This document shows, piece after piece, positions 24,584 to 33,618 of a stretch of 64,000 bases of DNA (its first letter is position 1; each line of letters starts with the position of its first letter). The notes under the pieces were generated by a model. That model was not told where the DNA came from and did no database searches. It worked only from the letters and a program-made list of their open reading frames with translations. The position numbers were made by a program, and so were the translations under genes. Source of the DNA: Longimicrobium sp. Its GTDB lineage: Bacteria > Gemmatimonadota > Gemmatimonadetes > Longimicrobiales > Longimicrobiaceae. Where the stretch lies: assembly GCA_036389795.1 (NCBI GenBank), contig DASVWD010000086.1, forward strand, positions 1-64,000, in the 5' to 3' direction.

Positions 24584-25321
24584 TCACAGGCTGTTGCAGT
24601 CGGTGTCCGCGGAAGTCGCGTCCGAGGCGCCGTCCATGCTCGCCGTGCCGGACGCCACCGACACCGTGTACCCGCCGCCCACCGTGCCCGGCGTGGTGAT
24701 GGTGATCCTTCCGTTGGTGTCGGTGCGGTACCAGGGAACGGCGCGGCCGCTGAGCAGTGTCTTCGTCTGCGTGTGCACATGGCCGTACCCGTTGCTGCTG
24801 CCGACCCCCATCGTCACGTACGCGGGCGTCACCAGATCGAGCAGGCGGCTGGTGATCCCGTTGCAACTGCCGTGGTGGTCGGCCTTCAAAACGTCGACGT
24901 CCATCCCCGGACTGCTATCGTAGGATGCCGTGTTGTCGAACCAGTCGATGGCCTCGTGCTCCGCGTCCCCCGCCATCCACATCGTGAACGACGCGGAGTT
25001 GGGGCCTACGAGCTTCGCGACCACCGAGCGGTTGTTCTCGTTGGCATCGGTGGTCTTCGGCTTCAGGACGTGCAGTCGCGCGCCGCCTTCCAGCAGGAAA
25101 ATGCAGACCGAGCTGCCCGTCCCGCAGGGGTCGTCCGCGTCCCGGTAGTCGAGCGCGCCACGGCCGGCGCGTGCGTTCAGACTGTCGCGCAGCTCCGTGA
25201 TCGTTGTCCCGGAGTTCGTGTTCTTCGTCTCCAGGAAGACCGAGACGTCGATGTCGTGCGAGAGACCTTCAGGAACTCGCGCAGGCTGGCGAGGTGGTCC
25301 AGGTGACCGTGGGTGTTATAC
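24584..25321 (-). pseudogene. ComEC/Rec2-type metallo-beta-lactamase hydrolase, broken
   Basis: Two reading frames together encode the middle and end of a ComEC-like MBL hydrolase: NTHGHLDHLASLREFLKVS in one frame, then HDIDVSVFLETKNTNSG... onward to VLKADHHGSCNGITSRLLDLVTPAYVTMGVG in another. The frame changes near 25263, so a frameshift is required. The expected N-terminal DVGQGDA strand is missing: just upstream of NTHGH the sequence runs into a GTAGATTCCTCGG-type repeat. The longest open frame starts at a GTG at 25024. The C-terminus ends in a Ser/Thr/Gly-rich tail. Truncation plus frameshift argue that it is dead. Confidence 0.75.
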
Positions 25322-25352
25322 CGTTTTCGAGATTCGCTGTGCATTGGGAAGC

Positions 25353-25438
25353 TGTCATTCCGAGTGGAGCCCGATGCGCTGAGCTCGCGTTCGCCACCGA
25401 AGTCGGGCGGGCTCCCGAGGAATCTACTCGCGGCCGGC
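25353..25438 (-). repeat. GTAGATTCCTCGG...GGAATGACA repeat, copy 1
   Basis: Reverse-strand copy running from GAGTAGATTCCTCGGG to CTCGGAATGACA. It abuts the broken ComEC-like gene and faces copy 2, forming an inverted pair across about 200 bases of the gene-free stretch 25322-25801. Confidence 0.7.
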
Positions 25439-25481
25439 AGGAGGCCGGACCGATGCACGAAGCCAGCGTCCGGGCGGGGTG

Positions 25482-25559
25482 AGTAGATTCCTCGGGCGCC
25501 GCCCAGCTGAGGTGTGAAGTGAAATCCGGATCGGTGCCGCGGCGCCGCTCGGAATGACA
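25482..25559 (+). repeat. GTAGATTCCTCGG...GGAATGACA repeat, copy 2
   Basis: Shares the ends GAGTAGATTCCTCGGG and CTCGGAATGACA with copies at 25.35 kb (opposite strand) and 48.25 kb, with a variable GC-rich middle. Confidence 0.7.
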
Positions 25560-25633
25560 TGGTTCGCGAAAGGACCGGATTGCACACTGATTCCTGGAAT
25601 TCGGTATTACTGTTTGAACCAGAACGGAATAGC

Positions 25634-25714
25634 CTCACGCAGAGTCAGCAGAGGCAGCAGAGGAAACCACGCCGGGCGGTGAGTTCTCTGCTGCCTCTGC
25701 TTCCTCTGCGTGAG
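25634..25714. repeat. Long intergenic palindrome (CACxCAGAG family)
   Basis: Twenty-nine-base arms with two mismatches, built from near nine-base units (CAGAGGCAG type). It belongs with the palindromes near 7.65 kb and 31.9 kb. Arms 25634-25662 and 25686-25714. Confidence 0.75.
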
Positions 25715-25741
25715 AAAGGCGGTTGTCGTTCGTTCAGAAAG

Positions 25742-25773
25742 CGGGCGGCCCCGAAGAGCTTCGGGGCCGCCCG
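25742..25773 (-). terminator. Terminator of the multicopper oxidase gene
   Basis: Perfect 14-base stem CGGGCGGCCCCGAA / complement with a GAGC loop, 28 bases past the stop. The minus-strand tail reads CTTTCTG. Confidence 0.75.
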
Positions 25774-25801
25774 TTGTGCATCACCGCGTCCTACCCGCGC
25801 C

Positions 25802-28800
25802 TCACCAGGTGGGCCAGCCGCCGTTGGGGACCGCCACGTACGGCACGATCCGCAGGATCCCCCAGAGCCCGCCGTCGAACAGGAACGAGCTCTGGTCGCG
25901 GTACAGGTAGTCGCCCAGCACCCCGTACTGCCCGCCGCCGCTCGGGATGCGCAGGTCCAGGTGGTTGGTGGGGCCGTGGCCCCACGCGGCGCCCTTCAGC
26001 TCCGAGAGCGGGTTCTCGGTGCCCCACTGCCCGTAGAACCAGTCGCGCAGCGGCGGCAGCTCCCGCCAGGCGTGCCCGTGCACCTGCATCACGTGGTTGC
26101 GGGCGTGGCCGCCCGGCTCCAGCACCCGGAACACCACGCGCTTCCCCGCCTCGTGCGTGAACACGGGCGTCTGCGGGTCGCCGCCCACCTGCACGTTGCT
26201 GAGCGAGTTGCGGAAGTTGAAGCCGCGCGTCTGCTCCAGCGGCGTGTTCGGCGCGAAGCCCATGCGGAACCAGAGGGGCTCGGTCCGGTAGTTCAGCCCC
26301 TTCTGCCCCGAGTCCTCCGGGTCTTCGGCTTCCGCCAGGTTCGGGATCGGCGCCCCGTTGCCGAAGCGCAGGTTGAGGTTGTCCTGGAAGAGGAGGACGA
26401 ACTCCTGGAACGCCTTCACGCCCGAGCCGTCGTCGTACACCAGCCGGGCCGCGGCGCGCGAGGCACCCTGGCCCGCGCCGGACATCCCCTCCTCCCACCA
26501 GGCGGCCTGCGGCTCCACGATCAGCGCTCCGACCAGCCCCTTGCCGGGCTGCTCCACCGGGTCGGCGGGCGACAGGTTCACCGCGCCGAAGTCCACCGGC
26601 GTGGCCTTGAGCGTCCCGTTCGGCTGCAGCGTCAGGTCGCCCGCGTACCACTGATACGTCACCGAGCCCCCCGGGGCGGCCGTCTGCACCGGGTTGGTGC
26701 CCACGTTCATCCCGTCGCCGCGCGTGACGTCGTAGGAGAGCAGCTGCGGGTGCAGCCCCACGTGCGACGAGGGCCGGACGTGGTTGGCGTTGAAGCGGTC
26801 CACGATCATCGGCAGCGTGTTGTAGCCGTCCAGCTCGGGGACCGTGGCCGGGAGCCGGTTGCGCAGCACCACCTCCATGCACATGCTGGCGTTGGTGCGC
26901 AGGATGAGGGGCTCCACCGGCACCCCCGGCAGGAGCTTGCCGGCAGCGTCCAGGTCGCTGGTGCGCACGTACAGGATCCCCGTGGGGTCGTGCAGCGGCC
27001 CCACCCCCGCCGCTCCCGGGCGCGAGTTGTAGGTGAGGGTGCCGCCCGGGAGCGCGTCGCGCGCCAGCACCGCCGTCACGTCGTACCGGACCGGGGCGTA
27101 CGTCTTGGGGCAGACGCCGTTGAAGTCGCCCGCGTTGGCGATGGTGAAGTTGCCGCCGGTGTTATTGGGGAGGTCCAGCAGCGCCGTGTTCCCGCGGACG
27201 TAGCCGCGCAGGATCCCCCACATCCCGTTCCAGAGGTCGTCGGTGGCCGAGCCGCCCTTGTACAGGTAGTCGGCCTGGCTCCCCACGAAGTTCTTGGGCA
27301 GGGGCGGGAGCACGAACTCGTAGTGCTCGCTGATCCCCATCATCTGGCTGGCCCTGAGGCCCGAGGTGCTGTCGGACGGCTCGAAGAGCCAGCGCGGGGT
27401 GTGCATGCTGAAGTTGTGCCCCTCCTCGTGCGCGCCCACCAGCACGCGCACCTGGATGCGGTCGCCCTCCTTGGCCCGCATCAGCGGCGTGAAGGGGTCG
27501 CCCCCTCCCACCCCGCCGGTGAGCGGCCGGTAGAAGCCGGGCTGCACGTTGAAGCGCGCGTCCGCCCGGTCGGTGCGGCTCTGGAAGGCGTAGGCCAGGT
27601 CGCCCGCCAGCCCCGCGGCCTGCGCGTTGGTGGCCGGGTCGCGCACCCGGAGCGCGATCGGCTCGTTGCGGTAGTTCACCGTCATGGTGCCGGGATCGTC
27701 GGCCGAGAGGAGCTCCGGGCACGGCAGGTTGAGCGAGACGGCCACGCCCTCGTCGGGGCTCGGGCAGTGCCCCTTGCGGACGGGCGGCTGCAGCAGGTTC
27801 GGGAGCGCGTCCTCGAACTTCCCCGCCGGGTTGACGGCGTTGGCCGGGTCCGCGATCCCCACCGTGGTGACGCCGGTGGCGCGGTCGGTGAAGGTCTTGG
27901 GCGCCAGGTTGGCCTCGGCCGTGTAGGCCAGGGTGAAGTCGGCGATCTGGACGTTGAACTCGCGGTAGCTCGAGTCTGCCAGCGCCGTGAGGATGTCGGC
28001 CCGCCAGCTGGTGGGGCCGCCGTCCAGGGCGCGGGTGCCGAAGAAGACGCCCGTCTCCGGGTCGCGCCAGCGCGAGCCCGCCGGCTCGGTCACCAGCCCC
28101 GCGTACAGCCCGTTCTGCTGGTGGGTGGAGGGGCCGAAGTGGTCGTGCGTGAACACGGTCCGGAGCGTCCGGTCCACCCCCTGCTTGTTGCGGAGGTCGT
28201 CCACGAACCAGCGCTGGATCGTCTCCTGCGCCCCGATCCACTCGCCGTTCGGGCCGCTGCCGAAGAACGGGTGCGCGCGGGCCACGGGGCAGGTCCAGGT
28301 GCCGTCGCGCGGGTCTCCCGACGCCACGCCCGCGCAGCCGTTCTGCCGGCGGATCGCCTCCACCCGCTCGCGCGTCTCGCCCGGCGAGAAGCTCCCGTCC
28401 TCGTAGTTGAAGCCGTTGGCCGCGCCGTCGGAGCTGGTGACGTCGAACTTCACCAGGTGGATGTGCTGCCCGATCACGTCGGTGGGCGTCCTCACCTGGA
28501 AGTCGTCCAACTGGTACTCCTTGGGCACCAGGTTCACCAGGTGGAAGGTGATGCAGTCACCGGTGTTGGCGCGGAAGAAGAGCGGCTCGGGCGGGCGCAC
28601 GGCCAGGCGGAACGAGTCCACGTCGGCCCACAGGCTGATCATGCGGTGCTGCGGGAAGTGCCACCCGGCCTTGTTGAACTTCGCGTCGATCTGGATGTCG
28701 GCCGCCTTGTAGGTGCGCGGGCTCCCCGTGGGCCGGCCCAGGTCGTCCACGCACGGGTCGGCGAAGGGCGCGCCCTCCACCGCGGGGCGTCCGTTGGTGA

Positions 28801-30787
28801 GGAAGGTGTCGGCCACCACCGCGCCGCTCACCGGGTCGAAGCGCCAGGTGGGCTGCGAGCGCCGGGCGTGGAACGCCATGGCGCTCTTCTCCAGCGCCGT
28901 GCCCGCCTCGGGGAGCGTGTCGGCGATCAGGGTGCGGTTGTCCTTGTGGAAGTCGAAGCGGTTCAGCGGCGGGAAGTCCGACACCCCGTCGCGCACCACG
29001 TGCCGCCGGAGCCCGCCGTCGAAGCGGGTGTCGAGCGGGGGATGGGGCGGCCGGTGCCCGGCCAAGCCCGGGATGTAGAACGGGAAGCCCGGCTGCGTGG
29101 CCGTCGGCATCGGCGCCAGCGCGTAGGTGGGCAGCGGCACCAGCCCGGGGATCGGCGTGCCCTCGGCGATCTCGCCGTCGGGGAGCGCCCGCGCGTTGGC
29201 CGCCGGCGTGCCGTCGGCGTCCAGCACGGTGCCGGCCTCGAAGACGTCGTGCACCCGCCACAGGCCCCACATCCCCATGGCGAAGTGGGGGTAGAAGTGG
29301 CAGTGGAAGATGGCGTCGCCCGGCGTCTTGTTGCGGTTGCTCCCGCCGTCGTAGGTGATCTCGTAGGTGAAGCCGGCGCCCGGCCCGATCGCCTGGGAGT
29401 CCAGGTACGTCGAGTTGTCGGAGTTCGGCGTGTGCAGCCACTGGTGGGCGTGCAGGTGGAAGATGTGGTGCTCCTTGGGCCCGGCGTGCAGGTTCCTGAA
29501 CTTCACGTGGTCGTTCATGTAGCTGTGGTACACGTTCGACGGGTCGTCGGGGAAGAAGGCCTTGGTCGCCTTGCGCCCCGGGTCGGGCCGCCCGTCGCCG
29601 TTCAGGTCGCGGTCGGCGGGGACGTCCACGATCATCGACGGGTCTCCCACCGCCCAGCTGGAGAGGAAGAACTCCTCGTACTTGCACTCGTTGCAGTCGA
29701 ACATCGGCCCCACGCCGAAGCGGTTGGCCAGCACCTCGGCGCCGATGCCGCCGGTGCCGTAGTTGATGGCGAAGGCGTCGCGCCCCGAGTGCAGGGTGTG
29801 CTCGAACTTCGGGTCCTCGAAGACGTTGTTGAACGCCTGGACGATCCCGATCTCGTCGTGGAAGATGATGGTGAACTCGCGGAAGGGCTTGTGCCGGTCG
29901 CGCGCGGCCACCACCGAGTCGTACTGCGTGGGGATGCGCCCCGGCCCCGGCCCGGCGATGACGGCCGTGAGGTCCGAGTGCACGATCTCCTGGCCGTTCC
30001 TCATGTTCAGGATCGGCCGGCCGGCCAGCGGGTGCCCGGCGGGGTACACCGCGGCGTAGTTGATCACCGGCTGCCCGCCGGGGGTGGTGCGCGGGGCCCC
30101 GGCGGCGTCCCGGGCCTGCGCCAGGCGCAGGTCCTCGGCGGTCACCTGGCTCCGGTACCACACCGAGCCCTGCGGCTCTACGTTCACGGCGCCGAAGAGC
30201 CCCTTGCTGATCTGCCCGCCGTCGCCGTCGCCGCCGGTGGTCTGGGCGGTGCTGTAGAGGAGGTACGTCCCCTCCTTCTCGGCGAACAGGGTGTAGGTGC
30301 GGCTCTGCCCCGGCTCCACCAGGCTGCTGGCGTTCCTCCCCACGTTGCTGCCGTCGTCGGCGATGGAGCTCACCAGCTGCATCCCGATCACGTGCACGCT
30401 GGCGGCGCGGGTGCCCGGCTGGTCGTTCTTGGGGGTGGGGGAGAGCAGGTTGGTGAAGTTGACCTGCAGGCAGCCGCCGGCGTTCACGCGCAGCGTCAGC
30501 GGGCGCGGGCGCTTGCCGTCGCGCAGCCGCACGTTCCCCGCGCCGACGGTGGTGCCGCTGATCGGCACCACGTCGCCGCGCAGGGCGTACATCATGGCGG
30601 CCGGGTCGTTGGCGCCCAGCCGGTTGTAGAAGATCGGCTGGTCCAGCGCCACCACGTTGGCCACCACGGTGTTGCTCGCGGTGCACTGGGCCCGGGCCGC
30701 GCCCGCCGCCAGCGCGCTCAGCGCCAGCGCCGCCGCCACCGCGCGCACCCCGGGGGGCGCGTCGACCCGCCTGCTCGTCCTGCTCAT
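25802..30787 (-). CDS. Giant multicopper oxidase, MofA/OmpB-like
   Basis: A 1661-residue secreted protein (signal peptide ending AAGAARAQ), close to the size of Leptothrix MofA, the putative manganese oxidase. Copper-site motifs occur along its whole length: FHLHAHQWLHTP and FHCHFYPHFAMGMWG in the first part, HIHLVKFDVTS and FTHDHFGPSTHQQNG in the middle, and EGHNFSMHTPRWLF and NHVMQVHGHAWRELPP towards the end, in repeated cupredoxin domains. Family members oxidise metals such as Mn(II) or act in extracellular electron flow; which applies here is not evident. It faces a CHRD lipoprotein across a 447-base divergent region. Start at MSRTSRRVDAPPG. Confidence 0.88.
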   Translation of the reverse strand: MSRTSRRVDAPPGVRAVAAALALSALAAGAARAQCTASNTVVANVVALDQPIFYNRLGANDPAAMMYALRGDVVPISGTTVGAGNVRLRDGKRPRPLTLRVNAGGCLQVNFTNLLSPTPKNDQPGTRAASVHVIGMQLVSSIADDGSNVGRNASSLVEPGQSRTYTLFAEKEGTYLLYSTAQTTGGDGDGGQISKGLFGAVNVEPQGSVWYRSQVTAEDLRLAQARDAAGAPRTTPGGQPVINYAAVYPAGHPLAGRPILNMRNGQEIVHSDLTAVIAGPGPGRIPTQYDSVVAARDRHKPFREFTIIFHDEIGIVQAFNNVFEDPKFEHTLHSGRDAFAINYGTGGIGAEVLANRFGVGPMFDCNECKYEEFFLSSWAVGDPSMIVDVPADRDLNGDGRPDPGRKATKAFFPDDPSNVYHSYMNDHVKFRNLHAGPKEHHIFHLHAHQWLHTPNSDNSTYLDSQAIGPGAGFTYEITYDGGSNRNKTPGDAIFHCHFYPHFAMGMWGLWRVHDVFEAGTVLDADGTPAANARALPDGEIAEGTPIPGLVPLPTYALAPMPTATQPGFPFYIPGLAGHRPPHPPLDTRFDGGLRRHVVRDGVSDFPPLNRFDFHKDNRTLIADTLPEAGTALEKSAMAFHARRSQPTWRFDPVSGAVVADTFLTNGRPAVEGAPFADPCVDDLGRPTGSPRTYKAADIQIDAKFNKAGWHFPQHRMISLWADVDSFRLAVRPPEPLFFRANTGDCITFHLVNLVPKEYQLDDFQVRTPTDVIGQHIHLVKFDVTSSDGAANGFNYEDGSFSPGETRERVEAIRRQNGCAGVASGDPRDGTWTCPVARAHPFFGSGPNGEWIGAQETIQRWFVDDLRNKQGVDRTLRTVFTHDHFGPSTHQQNGLYAGLVTEPAGSRWRDPETGVFFGTRALDGGPTSWRADILTALADSSYREFNVQIADFTLAYTAEANLAPKTFTDRATGVTTVGIADPANAVNPAGKFEDALPNLLQPPVRKGHCPSPDEGVAVSLNLPCPELLSADDPGTMTVNYRNEPIALRVRDPATNAQAAGLAGDLAYAFQSRTDRADARFNVQPGFYRPLTGGVGGGDPFTPLMRAKEGDRIQVRVLVGAHEEGHNFSMHTPRWLFEPSDSTSGLRASQMMGISEHYEFVLPPLPKNFVGSQADYLYKGGSATDDLWNGMWGILRGYVRGNTALLDLPNNTGGNFTIANAGDFNGVCPKTYAPVRYDVTAVLARDALPGGTLTYNSRPGAAGVGPLHDPTGILYVRTSDLDAAGKLLPGVPVEPLILRTNASMCMEVVLRNRLPATVPELDGYNTLPMIVDRFNANHVRPSSHVGLHPQLLSYDVTRGDGMNVGTNPVQTAAPGGSVTYQWYAGDLTLQPNGTLKATPVDFGAVNLSPADPVEQPGKGLVGALIVEPQAAWWEEGMSGAGQGASRAAARLVYDDGSGVKAFQEFVLLFQDNLNLRFGNGAPIPNLAEAEDPEDSGQKGLNYRTEPLWFRMGFAPNTPLEQTRGFNFRNSLSNVQVGGDPQTPVFTHEAGKRVVFRVLEPGGHARNHVMQVHGHAWRELPPLRDWFYGQWGTENPLSELKGAAWGHGPTNHLDLRIPSGGGQYGVLGDYLYRDQSSFLFDGGLWGILRIVPYVAVPNGGWPTW

Positions 30788-31234
30788 GGGCCGTCCTCCG
30801 CTGTGAGGGTTGGGGAATTCGGGACGGCCGACCGCCTGGCAAGCGCGATACCGATTCGGACGGAATTCGTGCAAATGTTTGTCGGAGAGAAATTTGCCCG
30901 TGACCCTGCACAATGTGGCTATGTGCTTGTTTGCACTCACTTTGTGCAGCGCTGCACCGCCTCTGGCACAGAAGCAGTTCTTTTTAGATTTGTTTAAAAA
31001 CGATGGTTTGAGATGGTTTATGGCTGAGTGGAAATCGGGCGAAATCGCGCGTGCTGCGGCTGGAATTCGTCGTCAGGGAGCACGCCGAGGCTCCGGAGCG
31101 GCCGCTTCTCGTTCCAACGAACCCCGTCTCAACATCGTTGCGCGCGGAGGCGTGGCGAGACAAACTTCGAAGGCTCGCGTTCCCCGGCTCGGCGTGCTTC
31201 GCCGAGACCCCAACCTGAGTCCCGGAGGTGCCCC
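30788..31234. promoter_or_regulatory. Divergent regulatory region, AT-rich core
   Basis: This gene-free stretch separates the multicopper oxidase from the CHRD lipoprotein. Between about 30830 and 31040 it is clearly poorer in GC (TTTTTAGATTTGTTTAAAAACG). An inverted repeat CTGCACAA (30906-30913) / TTGTGCAG (30942-30949), and GTGCAAA / TTTGCAC further out, may bind a regulator shared by the two genes. I cannot place promoters with confidence. Confidence 0.4.
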
Positions 31235-31786
31235 ATGCGGATTCGTCCGTCGTACCTCGCCGCGACGCTGGCGGTGCTCGCCCTCGGCTGCGGCGAAGGC
31301 GCCCCCGCCCCTGGCGACGAGATCGTCCTCCCGGTGTTCGTCCGCGGCGCGTCGGACCACTTCGTGTCGCAGATGACCGGCGAGGAGGAGCGGCCCACGC
31401 CCGTCGTCACCGAGGCCCATGGCCAGGCGGTGTTCCGGCTGAGCAGGGACGGCCGCACGATGCACTACCGGGTGATCGTGGAAAACATCGACGACGTGAC
31501 GCAGTCGCACATCCACATCCTGGTGCCGCCCGCCACCACGGGGCCGTTCGTGGTCTTCCTCTTCCCCTTCAACGCCGCGGGGGTGGACCCCGGAAACGGC
31601 ATCCTGAGCGAGGGGACGTTCACCCAGGCCAACCTGATCCCGCGGGCGAACATCGGCTTCACGGGGACCATGGCCGAGTTGCTGGCGGCGATGCGCGGGG
31701 GCACGGCGTACGTGAACGTGCACAGCGTCCCCTTCCCCGCCGGCGAGATCCGCGGCGACGTGAGGGAGGCCGGCCCGTCCGAGTAG
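31235..31786 (+). CDS. CHRD-domain lipoprotein
   Basis: A 183-residue protein with a lipoprotein signal (MRIRPSYLAATLAVLALGCGEG; LALGC lipobox). The mature part is a CHRD domain: TGEEERPTPVVTEAHGQAVFRLSRDGRTMHYRVIVENIDDVTQSHIHI...GPFVVFLFPF...GILSEGTFTQANL...AYVNVHSVPFPAGEIRGDV. CHRD domains are extracellular beta-sandwich modules named from chordin; the bacterial function is not settled. CGGAGG precedes the ATG. It is divergent from the giant multicopper oxidase, and such pairings suggest a shared extracytoplasmic role, which is inference. Confidence 0.88.
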   Translation: MRIRPSYLAATLAVLALGCGEGAPAPGDEIVLPVFVRGASDHFVSQMTGEEERPTPVVTEAHGQAVFRLSRDGRTMHYRVIVENIDDVTQSHIHILVPPATTGPFVVFLFPFNAAGVDPGNGILSEGTFTQANLIPRANIGFTGTMAELLAAMRGGTAYVNVHSVPFPAGEIRGDVREAGPSE

Positions 31787-31823
31787 CCGCCACCGGGCTC
31801 CGTTCAACGGAGGCAAAGAGGCA

Positions 31824-31848
31824 CCGGCGCGCGGGAGGTGCGCGCCGG
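31824..31848 (+). terminator. Terminator of the CHRD gene
   Basis: Nine-base GC stem CCGGCGCGC / GCGCGCCGG with a seven-base loop and a CGCTTTATCGTT tail. Confidence 0.65.
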
Positions 31849-31883
31849 CGCTTTATCGTTGCCCGGTCTCCTGCCGCAGGGAC

Positions 31884-31949
31884 TCACACGGAGTCAACGG
31901 AGTCAACAGAGACCCGCAGTTCTCCGTTAACTCCGTTGACTCCGTGTGA
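31884..31949. repeat. Long intergenic palindrome (CACxCAGAG family)
   Basis: Arms 31884-31912 and 31921-31949, 29 bases with two mismatches, made from near nine-base units GGAGTCAAC. It lies ten bases from the end of the next minus-strand gene and might serve as its terminator. Confidence 0.75.
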
Positions 31950-31958
31950 GACATTCAG

Positions 31959-33533
31959 TTACGGATACCGCAGCTTCGCCGCCAGCCAGTCGGCCAGCGC
32001 GCCCAGGAACTCGGGGACCACGCGCATGGAGGGGAGCCGGTCGTAGCGCGCCGGGTCGCCCACGGGGTCGCGCACCAGCAGGTGGTCGACGCCGGGGAAG
32101 ACGCGCACGGTGACGTCGCCGTTGCCGGAGCGCCGGATCGCCGCGGCCAGCTCCTGCGCCTGGTCGGCCGTCACCTGGCGGTCGGCGGCGCCGTGGAGCA
32201 CCAGCACGGGCTGCCTGAGCCGGCGCGCCACCGGGAGCGGGTCGTGCTCCATGAACCACTTCCACCACGCCAGCCGCCCCACCGTCGAGTCCGCCTGCGC
32301 CCGGTACGCGGCCACCGCCGAGTCGCGCCGCTCGGGAGGAACGGTGCTGTCGTGCTCCGCGGCCCAGCGGCGCTGGTACTCGATGATCTCCTCCCCCCGC
32401 CGCGAGGTGCCGGCCACCAGCACCACGGCCGCGACGCGCGGGTCGTCGGCCGCCACCAGCGGCGCGATCACCCCGCCCTCGCTGTGCCCCAGCAGCGCGA
32501 TCCGCTCCGGGTCCACCTCGGGGCGGGAGCGGAGGTAGGCGACCACCGCGCGCACGTCGGCCGCGAAGTCGGCGCTGGTGACGTCGGTCAGGTCGCCCTC
32601 CGACTCGCCGTGGCCGCGGTCGTCGAAGCGCAGCACGCCGATCCCCCGCCGGCCCAGCGTGTCGGCCACCTGCCGGAAGAAGCGGTAGCCGGGGAGTGTC
32701 AGCGGAGTCGCATCGCGGTCCTGCTGCCCCGAGCCGCTGATGGTGACCACCACCGGCACCCGCCCGCGCCGCTCCTTCGGCAGGGTGAGCGTCCCCGCCA
32801 GTCGGAAGCCGCCCGGGGTGGGGACGCGCACCTCCTCGGCCGTGTACGGCGCGTCCGCGGGCGCCGAGTAGTCGGGGCGCGAGGGAGCCAGCGCCAGCTC
32901 CGCCGTGCGCGAGACCTCCAGGTTCTGCGCCGGGACGCGCGCGCCCAGCAGCCGCCCGGCCGCGTCCACCCGCGCGTGCACCGCGCCCGAGGGGAGGTCG
33001 ACCACCGCCGAGTCGCCGCGCCACGCCACCCGCGCCACGAGAGCGTTCGGGAGGCCGACCACGAAGACGGGGACGGCCGCGCCGTCGCCGCCCAGGGCGC
33101 GGGCGCGCAGCAGCACCTGCTCCACCAGCAGCAGGGAGAAGCTGAGCACCGGGATCGCGCCGCGGCCGGGCGCCAGCGCCTGCACCATGCGGTTGCCGCC
33201 GCCCTCCACCGTCACCCGCGCGCTGTCGCCCGAGAGCTCCACCTTCGCCGTCTGCGCCGGGGGCGCGTCCGCGGCCGCCGTCTGCGCGTAGCCGCGGAAC
33301 TCCATCCCGGTGACCGACGCGTCCGGCGCCAGCGCGGCCGTCCAGGCCAGGCGCCCGGCACCGCGCAGGACGACCTCGGCCGAGAGCGAGCCGGGGGCGC
33401 GGGTGAAGCGCTCCACCGCGAGCGTGTCGCCGCGCATGGTGATCACGAAGGCGCCGCGCTCCTGCGCCGCGAGCACTGCGGGGGCCAGGAGCAGCGCCGC
33501 GAGCGCGGCCGCGGCCCGGCGGGTCGAGCACAT
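31959..33533 (-). CDS. Secreted alpha/beta hydrolase (S33-like)
   Basis: A 524-residue protein with a signal peptide (MCSTRRAAAALAALLLAPAVLAAQ). The first ~240 residues form a beta-rich domain without a clear name. The C-terminal half is an alpha/beta hydrolase: oxyanion region VVTISGSGQQDRD, nucleophile elbow LLGHSEGG, Asp in VLHGAADRQV and His in PGVDHLLV, so the triad is complete. Related proteins are annotated as serine aminopeptidases or acyl esterases; the substrate is open. The gene stands alone between hairpins. Confidence 0.87.
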   Translation of the reverse strand: MCSTRRAAAALAALLLAPAVLAAQERGAFVITMRGDTLAVERFTRAPGSLSAEVVLRGAGRLAWTAALAPDASVTGMEFRGYAQTAAADAPPAQTAKVELSGDSARVTVEGGGNRMVQALAPGRGAIPVLSFSLLLVEQVLLRARALGGDGAAVPVFVVGLPNALVARVAWRGDSAVVDLPSGAVHARVDAAGRLLGARVPAQNLEVSRTAELALAPSRPDYSAPADAPYTAEEVRVPTPGGFRLAGTLTLPKERRGRVPVVVTISGSGQQDRDATPLTLPGYRFFRQVADTLGRRGIGVLRFDDRGHGESEGDLTDVTSADFAADVRAVVAYLRSRPEVDPERIALLGHSEGGVIAPLVAADDPRVAAVVLVAGTSRRGEEIIEYQRRWAAEHDSTVPPERRDSAVAAYRAQADSTVGRLAWWKWFMEHDPLPVARRLRQPVLVLHGAADRQVTADQAQELAAAIRRSGNGDVTVRVFPGVDHLLVRDPVGDPARYDRLPSMRVVPEFLGALADWLAAKLRYP

Positions 33534-33555
33534 GGGATTCCTTTCGTTCCGGGGA

Positions 33556-33582
33556 GCGCCGCCGGACGGGAGCCGGCGGCGC
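33556..33582 (-). terminator. Terminator of the sdpRI operon
   Basis: Ten-base stem GCGCCGCCGG / complement with a seven-base loop, 37 bases past the sdpI-like stop. Confidence 0.6.
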
Positions 33583-33618
33583 AGTCGTCGTCCGTGGTCG
33601 TGTGGTGGAGCGGCCGCG

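Noticed and set aside
25559-30997. A 1812-codon open frame on the plus strand opposite the multicopper oxidase
   Set aside because: It lies fully antisense to a gene with clear copper motifs, is Arg/Val/His-rich without domains, and is the expected mirror of a GC-rich coding strand.
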